From Inia geoffrensis (Eukaryota > Chordata > Mammalia > Artiodactyla > Iniidae), in the NCBI GenBank assembly GCA_036417435.1, contig CM070910.1:78104784-78168783 (forward strand): DNA of 64,000 bases, in the 5' to 3' direction. The notes below the pieces were generated by a model. It made no database searches. It was not told where the DNA came from and was given only the letters and a program-made list of their open reading frames with translations. A program made the position numbers and the translations under genes. Within the stretch, counting starts at the first letter, position 1, and every line of letters starts with the position of its first letter. Below, one piece after another: positions 39,928 to 53,812 of the stretch.

Positions 39928-41663
39928 TAAATTTGAAAAAGAAAACACAAGGACTGTCAAATAGAGAGAAATTCTTAAATAAGTCCTTGAGGGCTTGTGA
40001 GGAATCTTGGATTTACCACCTCTGCATCCACAGCTGGGGGAGAGATAAGGCTGGACTCTTGGGGCTGATACTATTGGTGAGGGAATGCAGACCCTTTGAG
40101 GTAATGGTGCATGGTTCCCATTCCACGGGTCCCAAATCTCCACGTGTAAGGGATTTATCCTTCAGCTAAAATATGCATGGAAAACCTAGAATATGGTCCA
40201 CGAAGTGATCAGGCACAATTTCTAAAACTCATCGCCATTTTCGCCCCCTGGTACTCGAGTTCGCCGTTCCAGATGCAATATTAACATTCTCCCCACTTGG
40301 AGAGTCAGTGCCTTTGACCTCTTGTTTGGCACAGTTTGCAATTTCTGTGGAAGATGAACAGGAATAAGGAGAACGAATGAGCAGCTAACTTGATGTGTTT
40401 GGACGGGCACATTGAACACTGATTTCCCTACAGGAAGAAGAATTCATCAAAGGCTCAGCGTGCCATGCCGGAACGAGATTAGGGTCTGAAGCAATTCTTC
40501 GGGTTTGCGGTCAGCTCACAAGAAAGCGAGTTTAGAAAAGGAGATATTTGGCACTGTAACTCACAATCCTGCAGAGTTCCAAATGACCCCTATCATCCAA
40601 AAATTTATTGAAGGAAGGCTGTGAAGAGGACTTGAACGCGACACAGAATTGCAGAAAACAGATATCAGGGGGAAGATAAGAATTGCTCTGAAAGCGTAGG
40701 AAAAGAGGTAGCAGTTCGACAGTGATGCACTTGGCCAAAAAGGGCGTATGCGTTTTTTCCTGAATATATTCAGGAAAAACCGCATACGCCCTTTTTGGCC
40801 AACCAAGCAAGCCTGCAATGGAAATCCGCACTACAAGGCAGTCTCACTTCCCACCGATCCAAAGGGCCGTCCGAAAAAATTGTAAAATCCAGAGAGGCAG
40901 GACAGGCCATGGAGAACCAGCAGCCTTGTTATGCTGATGGGCGGGATGTAAATTGCCAACAGCCACTCTGGAGAAGTGGATGGTGTTTCCTGGAACAAAG
41001 AAAAAAACAAGCTAGAGAGCCTAGGGCACTTCCACTTATGGTGCTATAGATTCGGAAAATTTAAATGAAAAAGACACAGCCACACCAAAGTTTGGGGCTG
41101 CTCTGTGTACGGGAGCCTTGACTATGGTACAACTTTAATAGCCCAGAAAGAGAAAAATGGATATAGAAGTTGTGGTACATCCCTACAATGGAATATAACT
41201 CAACAATGAAATCAATGGCAACAGACCAGTAGCAGCATAATGAGTGGATTTAGTTACGATGATTCTAAGTGAAATAAGTCACACAGAAAAAGAAACATCA
41301 TAAGATATCACTAATACCGGGAATGTAAACACGGCTACGTGTGAACTGCATTACAAAACACAACAGAGTCTCACATTTACAAAAGAAACTTATGCTTGCT
41401 TAAGGGGAAGGGAGAGTTGGGAGGCTGCCTAAAACCAGAGGTTGACATTAGGACAGATACCATTCCATAAGCCAAATATATATTAGACAAGAGCTACTCC
41501 TTGCTCAACCAAATGGACTCAACACCCCGTATTCAAAACCTAGGAATATACCTGACTATGAAGAAAATTAAAACCCATACATTTATAGGTCTCCATAAGA
41601 AAATCATGTGTGTACAGCAGCATACACACAGCAGTGTCAAAAAGCTAAATCCCCTTATAAAAA
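39928..41663 (+). repeat. Satellite unit U24 (front type D, class II)
   Basis: Palindrome 40731-40802, centre AT, one right-arm mismatch (A to C at 40780). Front D: cttgaggg, ctgcatccacagctggggg, ggactcttgg, aggcacaattt, tttcgccccc. gcgagtttag near 40527, tataactc and ctgcctaaaacc are shared with U27. Confidence 0.9.
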
Positions 41664-43399
41664 TAAATTTGAAAAAGAAAACACAAGGACTGTCAAATAG
41701 AGAGAAATTCTTAAATAAGTCCTTCAGGGCTTGTGAGGAATCTTGGATTTACCACCTCTATATCGACAGCTGTGGGAGAGATAAGGCTGGACACTTGGGG
41801 CTGATACTATTGGTGAGGGAATGCAGACCCTTTGAGGTAATGGTGCATGGTTCCCATTCCACGGGTTCCAAATCTCCACGTGTAAGGGATTTATCCTTCA
41901 GCTAAAATATGCATGGAAAACCCAGAATATGGTCCACGAAATGATCAGGCAAAATTTCTAAAACTCATCGCCATTTTAGCCCCCTGGTACTCGAGTTCGC
42001 CGTTCCAGATGCAATATTAACATTCTCCCCACTTGGAGAGTCAGTGCCTTTGACCTCTTGTTTGGCACAGTTTGCAATTTCTGTGGAAGATGAACAGGAA
42101 TAAGGAGAACGAATGAGCAGCTAACTTGATGTGTTTGGACGGGCACATTGAACACTGATTTCCCTACAGGAAGAAGAATTCATCAAAGGCTCAGCGTGCC
42201 ATGCCAGAACGAGATTAGGGCCTGAAGCAATTCTTCGGGTTTGCGGTCAGCTCACAAGAAAGTGAGTGGAGAAAAGGAGATTTTTGGCACTGTAACTCAC
42301 AATCCTGCAGAGTTCCAAATGACCCCTATCATCCAAAAATTTATTGAAGGAAGGCTGTGAAGAGGACTTGAACGCGACACAGAATTGCAGAAAAGAGATA
42401 TCAGGGGGAAGATAAGAATTGCTCTGAAAGCGTAGGAAAAGAGGCAGCAGTTCGACAGTGATGCACTTGGCCAAAAAGGGCGTATGCGTTTTTTCCTGAA
42501 TAGATTCAGGAAAAAACGCATACGCCCTTTTTGGCCAACCAAGCAAGCCTGCAATGGAAATCCACACTACAAGCCAGTCTCACTTCCCACCGATCCAAAG
42601 GGCCGTCCGAAAAAAGTGTAAAATCCAGAGAGGCAGGACAGGCCATGGAGAACCGGCAGCCTTGTTATGCTGATGGGCGGGATGTAAATTGCCAACAGCC
42701 ACTCTGGAGAAGTGGATGGTGTTTCCTGGAACAAAGAAAAAACCAAGCTAGAGAGCCTAGGGCACTTCCACTTATGGTGCTATAGATTCGGAAAATTTAA
42801 ATGAAAAAGACACAGCCACACCAAAGTTTGGGGCTGCTCTGTGTACGGGAGCCTTGACTATGGTACAACTTTAATAGCCCAGAAAGAGAAAAATGGATAT
42901 AGAAGTTGTGGTACATCCCTACAATGGAATATCACTCAACAATGAAATCAATGGCAAGAGACCCGTAGCAGCATAATGAGTGGATTTACTTAAGATGATT
43001 CTAAGTGAAATAAGTCACACAGAAAAAGAAACATCATAAGATATCACAAATACCGGGAATGTAAACACGGCTACGTGTGAACTGCATTACAAAACACAAC
43101 AGAGTCTCACATTTACAAAAGAAACTTATGCTTGCTTAAGGGGAAGGGAGAGTGGGGAGGCTGCATAAAACCAGAGGTTGACATTAGGACAGATACCATT
43201 CCATAAGCCAAATATATATTAGACAAGAGCTACTCCTTGCTCAACCAAATGGACCCAACACCCCGTATTCAAAACCTAGGAATATACCTGACTATGAAGA
43301 AAATTAAAACCCATACATTTATAGGTCTCCATAAGAAAATCATTTGTGTACAGCAGCATACACACAGCAGTGTCAATAAGCTAAATCCCCTTATAAAAA
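41664..43399 (+). repeat. Satellite unit U25 (type E, class I)
   Basis: Palindrome 42467-42538, perfect arms, centre AG. Front E: cacgggttcc near 41861, gaaatgatcagg near 41938. Back: caagagacccgtagc, ttactt, atcacaaatac, atggacccaac, leading into type F. Confidence 0.9.
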
Positions 43400-45132
43400 T
43401 AAATTTGAAAAAGAAAACACAAGGACTGTCAAATAGAGAGAAATTCTTAAATATGTCCTTGAGGGCTTGTGAGGAATCTTGGATTTACCACCTCTACATC
43501 CACAGCTGTGGGAGAGATAAGGCTGGACACTTGGGGCTGATACTATTGGTGAGGGAATGCAGACCCTTTGAGGTAATGGTGCATGGTTCCCATTCCACGG
43601 GTCCCAAATCTCCACGTGTAAGGGATTTATCCTTCAGCTAAAATATGCATGGAAAACCCAGAATATGGTCCACGAAGTGATCAGGCAAAATTTCTAAAAC
43701 TCATCGCCATTTTCGCACCCTGGTACTCGAGTTCGCCGTTCCAGATGCAATATTAACATTCTCCCCACTTGGAGAGTCAGTGCCTTTGACCTCTTGTTTG
43801 GCACAGTTTGCAATTTCTGTGGAAGATGAACAGGAAGGAGGAGAACGAATGAGCAGCTAACTTGATGTGTTTGGACGGGCACATTGAACTCTGGTTTCCC
43901 TACAGGAAGAATTCATCAAAGGCTCAGCGTGCCATGCCGGAACGAGATTAAGGCCTGAAGCAATTCTTCGGGTTTGCGGTCAGCTCACAAAAAAGCGAGT
44001 TGAGAAAAGGAGATTTTTGGCACTGTAACTCACAATCCTGTAGAGTTCCAAATGACCCCTATCATCCAAAAATTAATTGAAGGAAGGCTGTGAAGAGGAC
44101 TTGAACGCGACACAGAATTGCAGAAAAGAGATATCAGGGGGAAGATAAGAATTGCTCTGAAAGCGTAGGAAAAGAGGCAGCAGTTCGACAGTGATGCACT
44201 TGGTCAAAAAGGGCGTATGCGTTTTTTCCTGAATATATTCAGGAAAAAACGCATACGCCCTTTTTGGCCAACCAAGCAAGCCTGCAATGGAAATCCGCAC
44301 TACAAGGCAGTCTCACTTCCCACCGATCCAAAGGGCCGTCCGAAAAAAGTGTAAAATCCAGAGAGGCAGGACAGGCCATGGAGAACCGGCAGCCTTGTTA
44401 TGCTGATGGGCGGGATGTAAATTGCCAACATCCACTCTGGAGAAGTGGATGGTGTTTCCTGGAACAAAGAAAAAACCAAGCTAGAGAGCCTAGGGCACTT
44501 CCACTTATGGTGCTATAGATTCGGAAAATTTAAATGAAAAAGACACAGCCACACCAAAGTTTGGGGCTGCTCTGTGTACGGGAGCCTTGACTATGGTACA
44601 ACTTTAATAGCCCAGAAAGAGAAAAATGGATATAGAAGTTGTGGTACATCCCTACAATGGAATATCACTCGACAATGAAATCAATGGCAACAGACCAGTA
44701 GCAGCATAATGAGTGGATTTAGTTACGATGATTCTAAGTGAAATAAGTCACACAGAAAAAGAAACATCATAAGATATCACTAATACCGGGAATGTAAACA
44801 CGGCTACGTGTGAACTGCATTACAAAACACAACAGAGTCTCACATTTACAAAAGAAACTTATGCTTGCTTAAGGGGAAAGGAGAGTGGGGAGGCTGCATA
44901 AAACCAGAGGTTGACATTAGGACAGATACCATTCCATAAGCCAAATATATATTAGACAAGAGCTACTCCTTGCTCAACCAAATGGACTCAACACCCCGTA
45001 TTCAAAACCTAGGAATATACCTGACTATGAAGAAAATTAAAACCCATACATTTATAGGTCTCCATAAGAAAATCATTTGTGTACAGCAGCATACACACAG
45101 CAGTGTAAATAAGCTAAATCCCCTTATAAAAA
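43400..45132 (+). repeat. Satellite unit U26 (type F, 1733 bp, three-base deletion)
   Basis: Palindrome 44200-44271, centre AT, left-arm mismatch C to T at 44204. Front F: aatatgtccttgagg, tttcgcaccc, gaactctggtttccc. One GAA/AAG triplet is missing before the EcoRI site (near 43905-43911). Its sister U29 has the triplet. Confidence 0.9.
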
Positions 45133-46868
45133 TAAATTTGAAAAAGAAAACACAAGGACTGTCAAATAGAGAGAAATTCTTAAATAAGTCCTTGAGGGCT
45201 TGTGAGGAATCTTGGATTTACCACCTCTGCATCCACAGCTGGGGGAGAGATAAGGCTGGACTCTTGGGGCTGATACTATTGGTGAGGGAATGCAGACCCT
45301 TTGAGGTAATGGTGCATGGTTCCCATTCCACGGGTCCCAAATCTCCACGTGTAAGGGATTTATCCTTCAGCTAAAATATGCATGGAAAACCCAGAATATG
45401 GTCCACGAAGTGATCAGGCACAATTTCTAAAACTCATCGCCATTTTCGCCCCCTGGTACTCGAGTTCGCCGTTCCAGATGCAATATTAACATTCTCCCCA
45501 CTTGGAGAGTCAGTGCCTTTGACCTCTTGTTTGGCACAGTTTGCAATTTCTGTGGAAGATGAACAGGAATAAGGAGAACGAATGAGCAGCTAACTTGATG
45601 TGTTTGGACGGGCACATTGAACACTGATTTCCCTACAGGAAGAAGAATTCATCAAAGGCTCAGCGTGCCATGCCGGAACGAGATTAGGGCCTGAAGCAAT
45701 TCTTCGGGTTTGCGGTCAGCTCACAAGAAAGCGAGTTTAGAAAAGGAGATTTTTGGCACTGTAACTCACAATCCTGCAGAGTTCCAAATGACCCCTATCA
45801 TCCAAAAATTTATTGAAGGAATGCTGTGAAGAGGACTTGAACGCAACACAGAATTGCAGAAAAGAGATATCAGGGGGAAGATAAGAATTGCTCTGAAAGC
45901 GTAGGAAAAGAGGTAGCAGTTCGACAGTGATGCACTTGGCCAAAAAGGGCGTATGCGTTTTTTCCTGAATATATTCAGGAAAAACCGCATACGCCCTTTT
46001 TGGCCAACCAAACAAGCCTGCAATGGAAATCCGCACTACAAGGCAGTCTCACTTCCCACCGATCCAAAGGGCCGTCCGAAAAAATTGTAAAATCCAGAGA
46101 GGCAGGACAGGCCATGGAGAACCGGCAGCCTTGTTATGCTGATGGGCGGGATGTAAATTGCCAACAGCCACTCTGGAGAAGTGGATGGTGTTTCCTGGAA
46201 CAAAGAAAAAACCAAGCTAGAGAGCCTAGGGCACTTCCACTTATGGTGCTATAGATTCGGAAAATTTAAATGAAAAAGACACAGCCACACCAAAGTTTGG
46301 GGCTGCTCTGTGTACGGGAGCCTTGACTATGGTACAACTTTAATAGCCCAGAAAGAGAAAAATGGATATAGAAGTTGTGGTACATCCCTACAATGGAATA
46401 TAACTCAACAATGAAATCAATGGCAACAGACCAGTAGCAGCATAATGAGTGGATTTAGTTACGATGATTCTAAGTGAAATAAGTCACACAGAAAAAGAAA
46501 CATCATAAGATATCACTAATACCGGGAATGTAAACACGGCTACGTGTGAACTGCATTACAAAACACAACAGAGTCTCACATTTACAAAAGAAACTTATGC
46601 TTGCTTAAGGGGAAGGGAGAGTGGGGAGGCTGCCTAAAACCAGAGGTTGACATTAGGACAGATACCATTCCATAAGCCAAATATATATTAGACAAGAGCT
46701 ACTCCTTGCTCAACCAAATGGACTCAACACCCCGTATTCAAAACCTAGGAATATACCTGACTATGAAGAAAATTAAAACCCATTCATTTATAGGTCTCCA
46801 TAAGAAAATCATGTGTGTACAGCAGCATACACACAGCAGTGTCAAAAAGCTAAATCCCCTTATAAAAA
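45133..46868 (+). repeat. Satellite unit U27 (type D, copy of U24)
   Basis: Palindrome 45936-46007, centre AT, same arm mismatch as U24 (45985). About a dozen differences from U24 were seen by eye, including gaatgctg near 45819 and gaacgcaacac near 45840. Confidence 0.9.
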
Positions 46869-48604
46869 TAAATTTGAAAAAGAAAACACAAGGACTGTCA
46901 AATAGAGAGAAATTCTTAAATAAGTCCTTCAGGGCTTGTGAGGAATCTTGGATTTACCACCTCTACATCGACAGCTGTGGGAGAGATAAGGCTGGACACT
47001 TGGGGCTGATACTATTGGTGAGGGAATGCAGACCCTTTGAGGTAATGGTGCATGGTTCCCATTCCACGGGTTCCAAATCTCCACGTGTAAGGGATTTATC
47101 CTTCAGCTAAAATATGCATGGAAAACCCAGAATATGGTCCACGAAATGATCAGGCAAAATTTCTAAAACTCATCGCCATTTTAGCCCCCTGGTACTCGAG
47201 TTCGCCGTTCCAGATGCAATATTAACATTCTCCCCACTTGGAGAGTCAGTGCCTTTGACCTCTTGTTTGGCACAGTTTGCAATTTCTGTGGAAGATGAAC
47301 AGGAATAAGGAGAACGAATGAGCAGCTAACTTGATGTGTTTGGACGGGCACATTGAACACTGATTTCCCTACAGGAAGAAGAATTCATCAAAGGCTCAGC
47401 GTGCCATGCCAGAACGAGATTAGGGCCTGAAGCAATTCTTCGGGTTTGCGGTCAGCTCACAAGAAAGTGAGTGGAGAAAAGGAGATTTTTGGCACTGTAA
47501 CTCACAATCCTGCAGAGTTCCAAATGACCCCTATCATCCAAAAATTTATTGAAGGAAGGCTGTGAAGAGGACTTGAACGCGACACAGAATTGCAGAAAAG
47601 AGATATCAGGGGGAAGATAAGAATTGCTCTGAAAGCGTAGGAAAAGAGGCAGCAGTTCGACAGTGATGCACTTGGCCAAAAAGGGCGTATGCGTTTTTTC
47701 CTGAATAGATTCAGGAAAAAACGCATACGCCCTTTTTGGCCAACCAAGCAAGCCTGCAATGGAAATCCACACTACAAGCCAGTCTCACTTCCCACCGATC
47801 CAAAGGGCCGTCTGAAAAAAGTGTAAAATCCAGAGAGGCAGGACAGGCCATGGAGAACCGGCAGCCTTGTTATGCTGATGGGCGGGATGTAAATTGCCAA
47901 CAGCCACTCTGGAGAAGTGGATGGTGTTTCCTGGAACAAAGAAAAAACCAAGCTAGAGAGCCTAGGGCACTTCCACTTATGGTGCTATAGGTTCGGAAAA
48001 TTTAAATGAAAAAGACACAGCCACACCAAAGTTTGGGGCTGCTCTGTGTACGGGAGCCTTGACTATGGTACAACTTTAATAGCCCAGAAAGAGAAAAATG
48101 GGTATAGAAGTTGTGGTACATCCCTACAATGGAATATCACTCAACAATGAAATCAATGGCAAGAGACCCGTAGCAGCATAATGAGTGGATTTACTTACGA
48201 TGATTCTAAGTGAAATAAGTCACACAGAAAAAGAAACATCATAAGATATCACAAATACCGGGAATGTAAACACGGCTACGTGTGAACTGCATTACAAAAC
48301 ACAACAGAGTCTCACATTTACAAAAGAAACTTATGCTTGCTTAAGGGGAAGGGAGAGTGGGGAGGCTGCATAAAACCAGAGGTTGACATTAGGACAGATA
48401 CCATTCCATAAGCCAAATATATATTAGACAAGAGCTACTCCTTGCTCAACCAAATGGACCCAACACCCCGTATTCAAAACCTAGGAATATACCTGACTAT
48501 GAAGAAAATTAAAACCCATACATTTATAGGTCTCCATAAGAAAATCATTTGTGTACAGCAGCATACACACAGCAGTGTAAATAAGCTAAATCCCCTTATA
48601 AAAA
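46869..48604 (+). repeat. Satellite unit U28 (type E, copy of U25)
   Basis: Palindrome 47672-47743, perfect arms, centre AG. About six differences from U25 were seen, for example cgtctgaaa near 47810, ataggttcgg near 47987 and gtgtaaataagc near 48576. Confidence 0.9.
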
Positions 48605-50340
48605 TAAATTTGAAAAAGAAAACACAAGGACTGTCAAATAGAGAGAAATTCTTAAATATGTCCTTGAGGGCTTGTGAGGAATCTTGGATTTACCACCTCT
48701 ACATCCACAGCTGTGGGAGAGATAAGGCTGGACACTTGGGGCTGATACTATTGGTGAGGGAATGCAGACCCTTTGAGGTAATGGTGCATGGTTCCCATTC
48801 CACGGGTCCCAAATCTCCACGTGTAAGGGATTTATCCTTCAGCTAAAATATGCATGGAAAACCCAGAATATGGTCCACGAAGTGATCAGGCAAAATTTCT
48901 AAAACTCATCGCCATTTTCGCACCCTGGTACTCGAGTTCGCCGTTCCAGATGCAATATTAACATTCTCCCCACTTGGAGAGTCAGTGCCTTTGACCTCTT
49001 GTTTGGCACAGTTTGCAATTTCTGTGGAAGATGAACAGGAAGAAGGAGAACGAATGAGCAGCTAACTTGATGTGTTTGGACGGGCACATTGAACTCTGGT
49101 TTCCCTACAGGAAGAAGAATTCATCAAAGGCTCAGCGTGCCATGCCGGAACGAGATTAAGGCCTGAAGCAATTCTTCGGGTTTGCGGTCAGCTCACAAGA
49201 AAGCGAGTTGAGAAAAGGAGATTTTTGGCACTGTAACTCACAATCCTGCAGAGTTCCAAATGACCCCTATCATCCAAAAATTAATTGAAGGAAGGCTGTG
49301 AAGAGGACTTGAACGCGACACAGAATTGCAGAAAAGAGATATCAGGGGGAAGATAAGAATTGCTCTGAAAGCGTAGGAAAAGAGGCAGCAGTTCGACAGT
49401 GATGCACTTGGTCAAAAAGGGCGTATGCGTTTTTTCCTGAATATATTCAGGAAAAAACGCATACGCCCTTTTTGGCCAACCAAGCAAGCCTGCAATGGAA
49501 ATCCGCACTACAAGGCAGTCTCACTTCCCACCGATCCAAAGGGCCGTCCGAAAAAAGTGTAAAATCCAGAGAGGCAGGACAGACCATGGAGAACCAGCAG
49601 CCTTGTTATGCTGATGGGCGGGATGTAAATTGCCAACAGCCACTCTGGAGAAGTGGATGGTGTTTCCTGGAACAAAGAAAAAACCAAGCTAGAGAGCCTA
49701 GGGCACTTCCACTTATGGTGCTATAGATTCGGAAAATTTAAATGAAAAAGACACAGCCACACCAAAGTTTGGGGCTGCTCTGTGTACGGGAGCCTTGACT
49801 ATGGTACAACTTTAATAGCCCAGAAAGAGAAAAATGGATATAGAAGTTGTGGTACATCCCTACAATGGAATATCACTCGACAATGAAATCAATGGCAACA
49901 GACCAGTAGCAGCATAATGAGTGGATTTAGTTACAATGATTCTAAGTGAAATAAGTCACACAGAAAAAGAAACATCATAAGATATCACTAATACCGGGAA
50001 TGCAAACACGGCTACGTGTGAACTGCATTACAAAACACAACAGAGTCTCACATTTACAAAAGAAACTTATGCTTGCTTAAGGGGAAGGGAGAGTTGGGAG
50101 GCTGCATAAAACCAGAGGTTGACATTAGGACAGATACCATTCCATAAGCCAAATATATATTAGACAAGAGCTACTCCTTGCTCAACCAAATGGACTCAAC
50201 ACCCCGTATTCAAAACCTAGGAATATACCTGACTATGAAGAAAATTAAAACCAATGCATTTATAGGTCTCCATAAGAAAATCATTTGTGTACAGCAGCAT
50301 TCACACAGCAGTGTCAATAAGCTAAATCCCCTTATAAAAA
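48605..50340 (+). repeat. Satellite unit U29 (front type F like U26, back leads into type G)
   Basis: Palindrome 49408-49479, centre AT, same arm mismatch as U26 (49412). It follows U26 to about 49580 and then switches to ctcgac, atgcaaacacgg, ccaatgcattt and agcattcacac. Confidence 0.9.
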
Positions 50341-52076
50341 TAAATTTGAAAAAGAAAACACAAGGACTGTCAAATAGAGAGAAATTCTTAAATAAGTCCT
50401 TGAGGGCTTGTGAGGAATATTGGATTTACCACCTCTACACCCACAGCTGTGGGAGAGATAAGGCTGGACACTTGGGGCTGATACTATTGGTGAGGGAATG
50501 CAGACCCTTTGAGGTAATGGTGCATGGTTCCCATTCCACGGGTCCCAAATCTCCACGTGTAAGGGATTTATCCTTCAGCTAAAATATGCATGGAAAACCC
50601 AGAATATGGTCCACGAAGTGATCAGGCAAAATTTCTAAAACTCATCGCCATTTTAGCCCCCTGGTACTCGAGTTCGCCTTTCCAGATGCAATATTAACAT
50701 TCTCCCCACTTGGAGAGTCAGTGCCTTTGACCTCTTGTTTGGCACAGTTTGCAATTTCTGTGGAAGATGAACAGGAATAAGGAGAACGAATGAGCAGCTA
50801 ACTTGATGTGTTTGGACGGGCACATTGAACACTGATTTCCCTACAGGAAGAAGAATTCATCAAAGGCTCAGCGTGCCATGCCGGAACGAGATTAGGGCCT
50901 GGAGCAATTCTTCGGGTTTGCGGTCAGCTCACAAGAAAGCGAGTGGAGAAAAGGAGATTTTTGGCACTGTAACTCACAATCCTGCAGAGTTCCAAATGAC
51001 CCCTATCATCCAAAAATTTATTGAAGGAAGGCTGTGAAGAGGACTTGAACGCGACACAGAATTGCAGAAAAGAGATATCAGGGGGAAGATAAGAATTGCT
51101 CTGAAAGCGTAGGAAAAGAGGCAGCAGTTCGACAGTGATGCACTTGGCCAAAAAGTGCGTATGCGTTTTTTCCTGAATAGATTCAGGAAAAAACGCATAC
51201 GCCCTTTTTGGCCAACCAAGCAAGCCTGCAATGGAAATCCACACTACACGCCAGTCTCACTTCCCACCGATCCAAAGGGCCGTCCGAAAAAAGTGTAAAA
51301 TCCAGAGAGGCAGGACAGGCCATGGAGAACCGGCAGCCTTGTTATGCTGATGGGCGGGATGTAAATTGCCAACAGCCACTCTGGAGAAGTGGATGGTGTT
51401 TCCTGGAACAAAGAAAAAACCAAGCTAGAGAGCCTAGGGCACTTCCACTTATGGTGCTATAGATTCGGAAAATTTAAATGAAAAAGACACAGCCACACCA
51501 AAGTTTGGGGCTGCTCTGTGTACGGGAGCCTTGACTATGGTACAACTTTAATAGCCCAGAAAGAGAAAAATGGATATAGAAGTTGTGGTACATCCCTACA
51601 ATGGAATATCACTCAAAAATGAAATCAATGGCAAGAGACCCGTAGCAGCATAATGAGTGGATTTACTTACGATGATTCTAAGTGAAATAAGTCACACAGA
51701 AAAAGAAACATCATAAGATATCACAAATACCGGGAATGTAAACACGGCTACGTGTGAACTGCATTACAAAACACAACAGAGTCTCACATTTACAAAAGAA
51801 ACTTATGCTTGCTTAAGGGGAAGGGAGAGTGGGGAGGCTGCATAAAACCAGAGGTTGACATTAGGACAGATACCATTCCATAAGCCAAATATATATTAGA
51901 CAAGAGCTACTCCTTGCTCAACCAAATGGACCCAACACCCCGTATTCAAAACCTAAGAATATACCTGACTATGAAGAAAATTAAAACCCATACATTTATA
52001 GGTCTCCATAAGAAAATCATTTGTGTACAGCAGCATACACACAGCAGTGTAAATAAGCTAAATCCCCTTATAAAAA
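50341..52076 (+). repeat. Satellite unit U30 (front type G, back leads into type F)
   Basis: Palindrome 51144-51215, centre AG, one left-arm mismatch (G to T at 51156). Front G: gaatattgg, ctacacccacag. ggcctggagc near 50897. Back with caagagacccgtagc and atggacccaac. Confidence 0.9.
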
Positions 52077-53812
52077 TAAATTTGAAAAAGAAAACACAAG
52101 GACTGTCAAATAGAGAGAAATTCTTAAATATGTCCTTGAGGGCTTGTGAGGAATCTTGGATTTACCACCTCTACATCCACAGCTGTGGGAGAGATAAGGC
52201 TGGACACTTGGGGCTGATACTATTGGTGAGGGAATGCAGACCCTTTGAGGTAATGGTGCATGGTTCCCATTCCACGGGTCCCAAATCTCCACGTGTAAGG
52301 GATTTATCCTTCAGCTAAAATATGCATGGAAAACCCAGAATATGGTCCACGAAGTGATCAGGCAAAATTTCTAAAACTCATCGCCATTTTCGCACCCTGG
52401 TACTCGAGTTCGCCGTTCCAGGTGCAATATTAACATTCTCCCCACTTGGAGAGTCAGTGCCTTTGACCTCTTGTTTGGCACAGTTTGCAATTTCTGTGGA
52501 AGATGAACAGGAATAAGGAGAACGAATGAGCAGCTAACTTGATGTGTTTGGACGGGCACATTGAACTCTGGTTTCCCTACAGGAAGAAGAATTCATCAAA
52601 GGCTCAGCGTGCCATGCCGGAACGAGATTAAGGCCTGAAGCAATTCTTCGGGTTTGCGGTCAGCTCACAAGAAAGCGAGTTGAGAAAAGGAGATTTTTGG
52701 CACTGTAACTCACAATCCTGCAGAGTTCCAAATGACCCCTATCATCCAAAAATTAATTGAAGGAAGGCTGTGAAGAGGACTTGAACGCGACACAGAATTG
52801 CAGAAAAGAGATATCAGGGGGAAGATAAGAATTCCTCTGAAAGCGTAGGAAAAGAGGCAGCAGTTCGACAGTGATGCACTTGGCCAAAAAGGGCGTATGC
52901 GTTTTTTCCTGAATATATTCAGGAAAAAACGCATACCCCCTTTTTGGCCAACCAAGCAAGCCTGCAATGGAAATCCGCACTACAAGGCAGTCTCACTTCC
53001 CACCGATCCAAAGGGCCGTCCGAAAAAAGTGTAAAATCCAGAGAGGCAGGACAGGCCATGGAGAACCGGCAGCCTTGTTATGCTGATGGGCGGGATGTAA
53101 ATTGCCAACAGCCACTCTGGAGAAGTGGATGGTGTTTCCTGGAACAAAGAAAAAACCAAGCTAGAGAGCCTAGGGCACTTCCACTTATGGTGCTATAGAT
53201 TCGGAAAATTTAAATGAAAAAGACACAGCCACACCAAAGTTTGGGGCTGCTCTGTGTACGGGAGCCTTGACTATGGTACAACTTTAATAGCCCAGAAAGA
53301 GAAAAATGGATATAGAAGTTGTGGTACATCCCTACAATGGAATATCACTCGACAATGAAATCAATGGCAACAGACCAGTAGCAGCATAATGAGTGGATTT
53401 AGTTACGATGATTCTAAGTGAAATAAGTCACACAGAAAAAGAAACATCATAAGATATCACTAATACCGGGAATGCAAACACGGCTACGTGTGAACTGCAT
53501 TACAAAACACAACAGAGTCTCACATTTACAAAAGAAACTTATGCTTGCTTAAGGGGAAGGGAGAGTGGGGAGGCTGCATAAAACCAGAGGTTGACATTAG
53601 GACAGATACCATTCCATAAGCCAAATATATATTAGACAAGAGCTACTCCTTGCTCAACCAAATGGACTCAACACCCCGTATTCAAAACCTAGGAATATAC
53701 CTGACTATGAAGAAAATTAAAACCCATGCATTTATAGGTCTCCATAAGAAAATCATTTGTGTACAGCAGCATTCACACAGCAGTGTCAATAAGCTAAATC
53801 CCCTTATAAAAA
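52077..53812 (+). repeat. Satellite unit U31 (front type F, back leads into type G)
   Basis: Palindrome 52880-52951, centre AT, one right-arm mismatch (G to C at 52937) shared with U34. An extra EcoRI site at 52829-52834 is also shared with U34. Confidence 0.9.

Larger units (their letters stand above)
39670..44370 (+). repeat. Trimeric higher-order repeat D-E-F, copy 1
   Basis: U24, U25 and the front of U26 form the ordered triplet D, E, F. The same order and the same private marks (gcgagtttag, the arm mismatch at 40780, ctgcctaaaacc, gaaatgatcagg, tttcgcaccc, the arm mismatch at 44204) recur 5205-5208 bp later. The limits are approximate, set where markers stop agreeing. Confidence 0.75.
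44875..49580 (+). repeat. Trimeric higher-order repeat D-E-F, copy 2
   Basis: U27, U28 and the front of U29. Offset from copy 1 is 5205 bp up to the three-base deletion in U26 and 5208 after it. By eye the copies agree at about 99.4% or better. After about 49580 the sequence switches to type G markers, so the copy ends inside U29. Confidence 0.75.
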
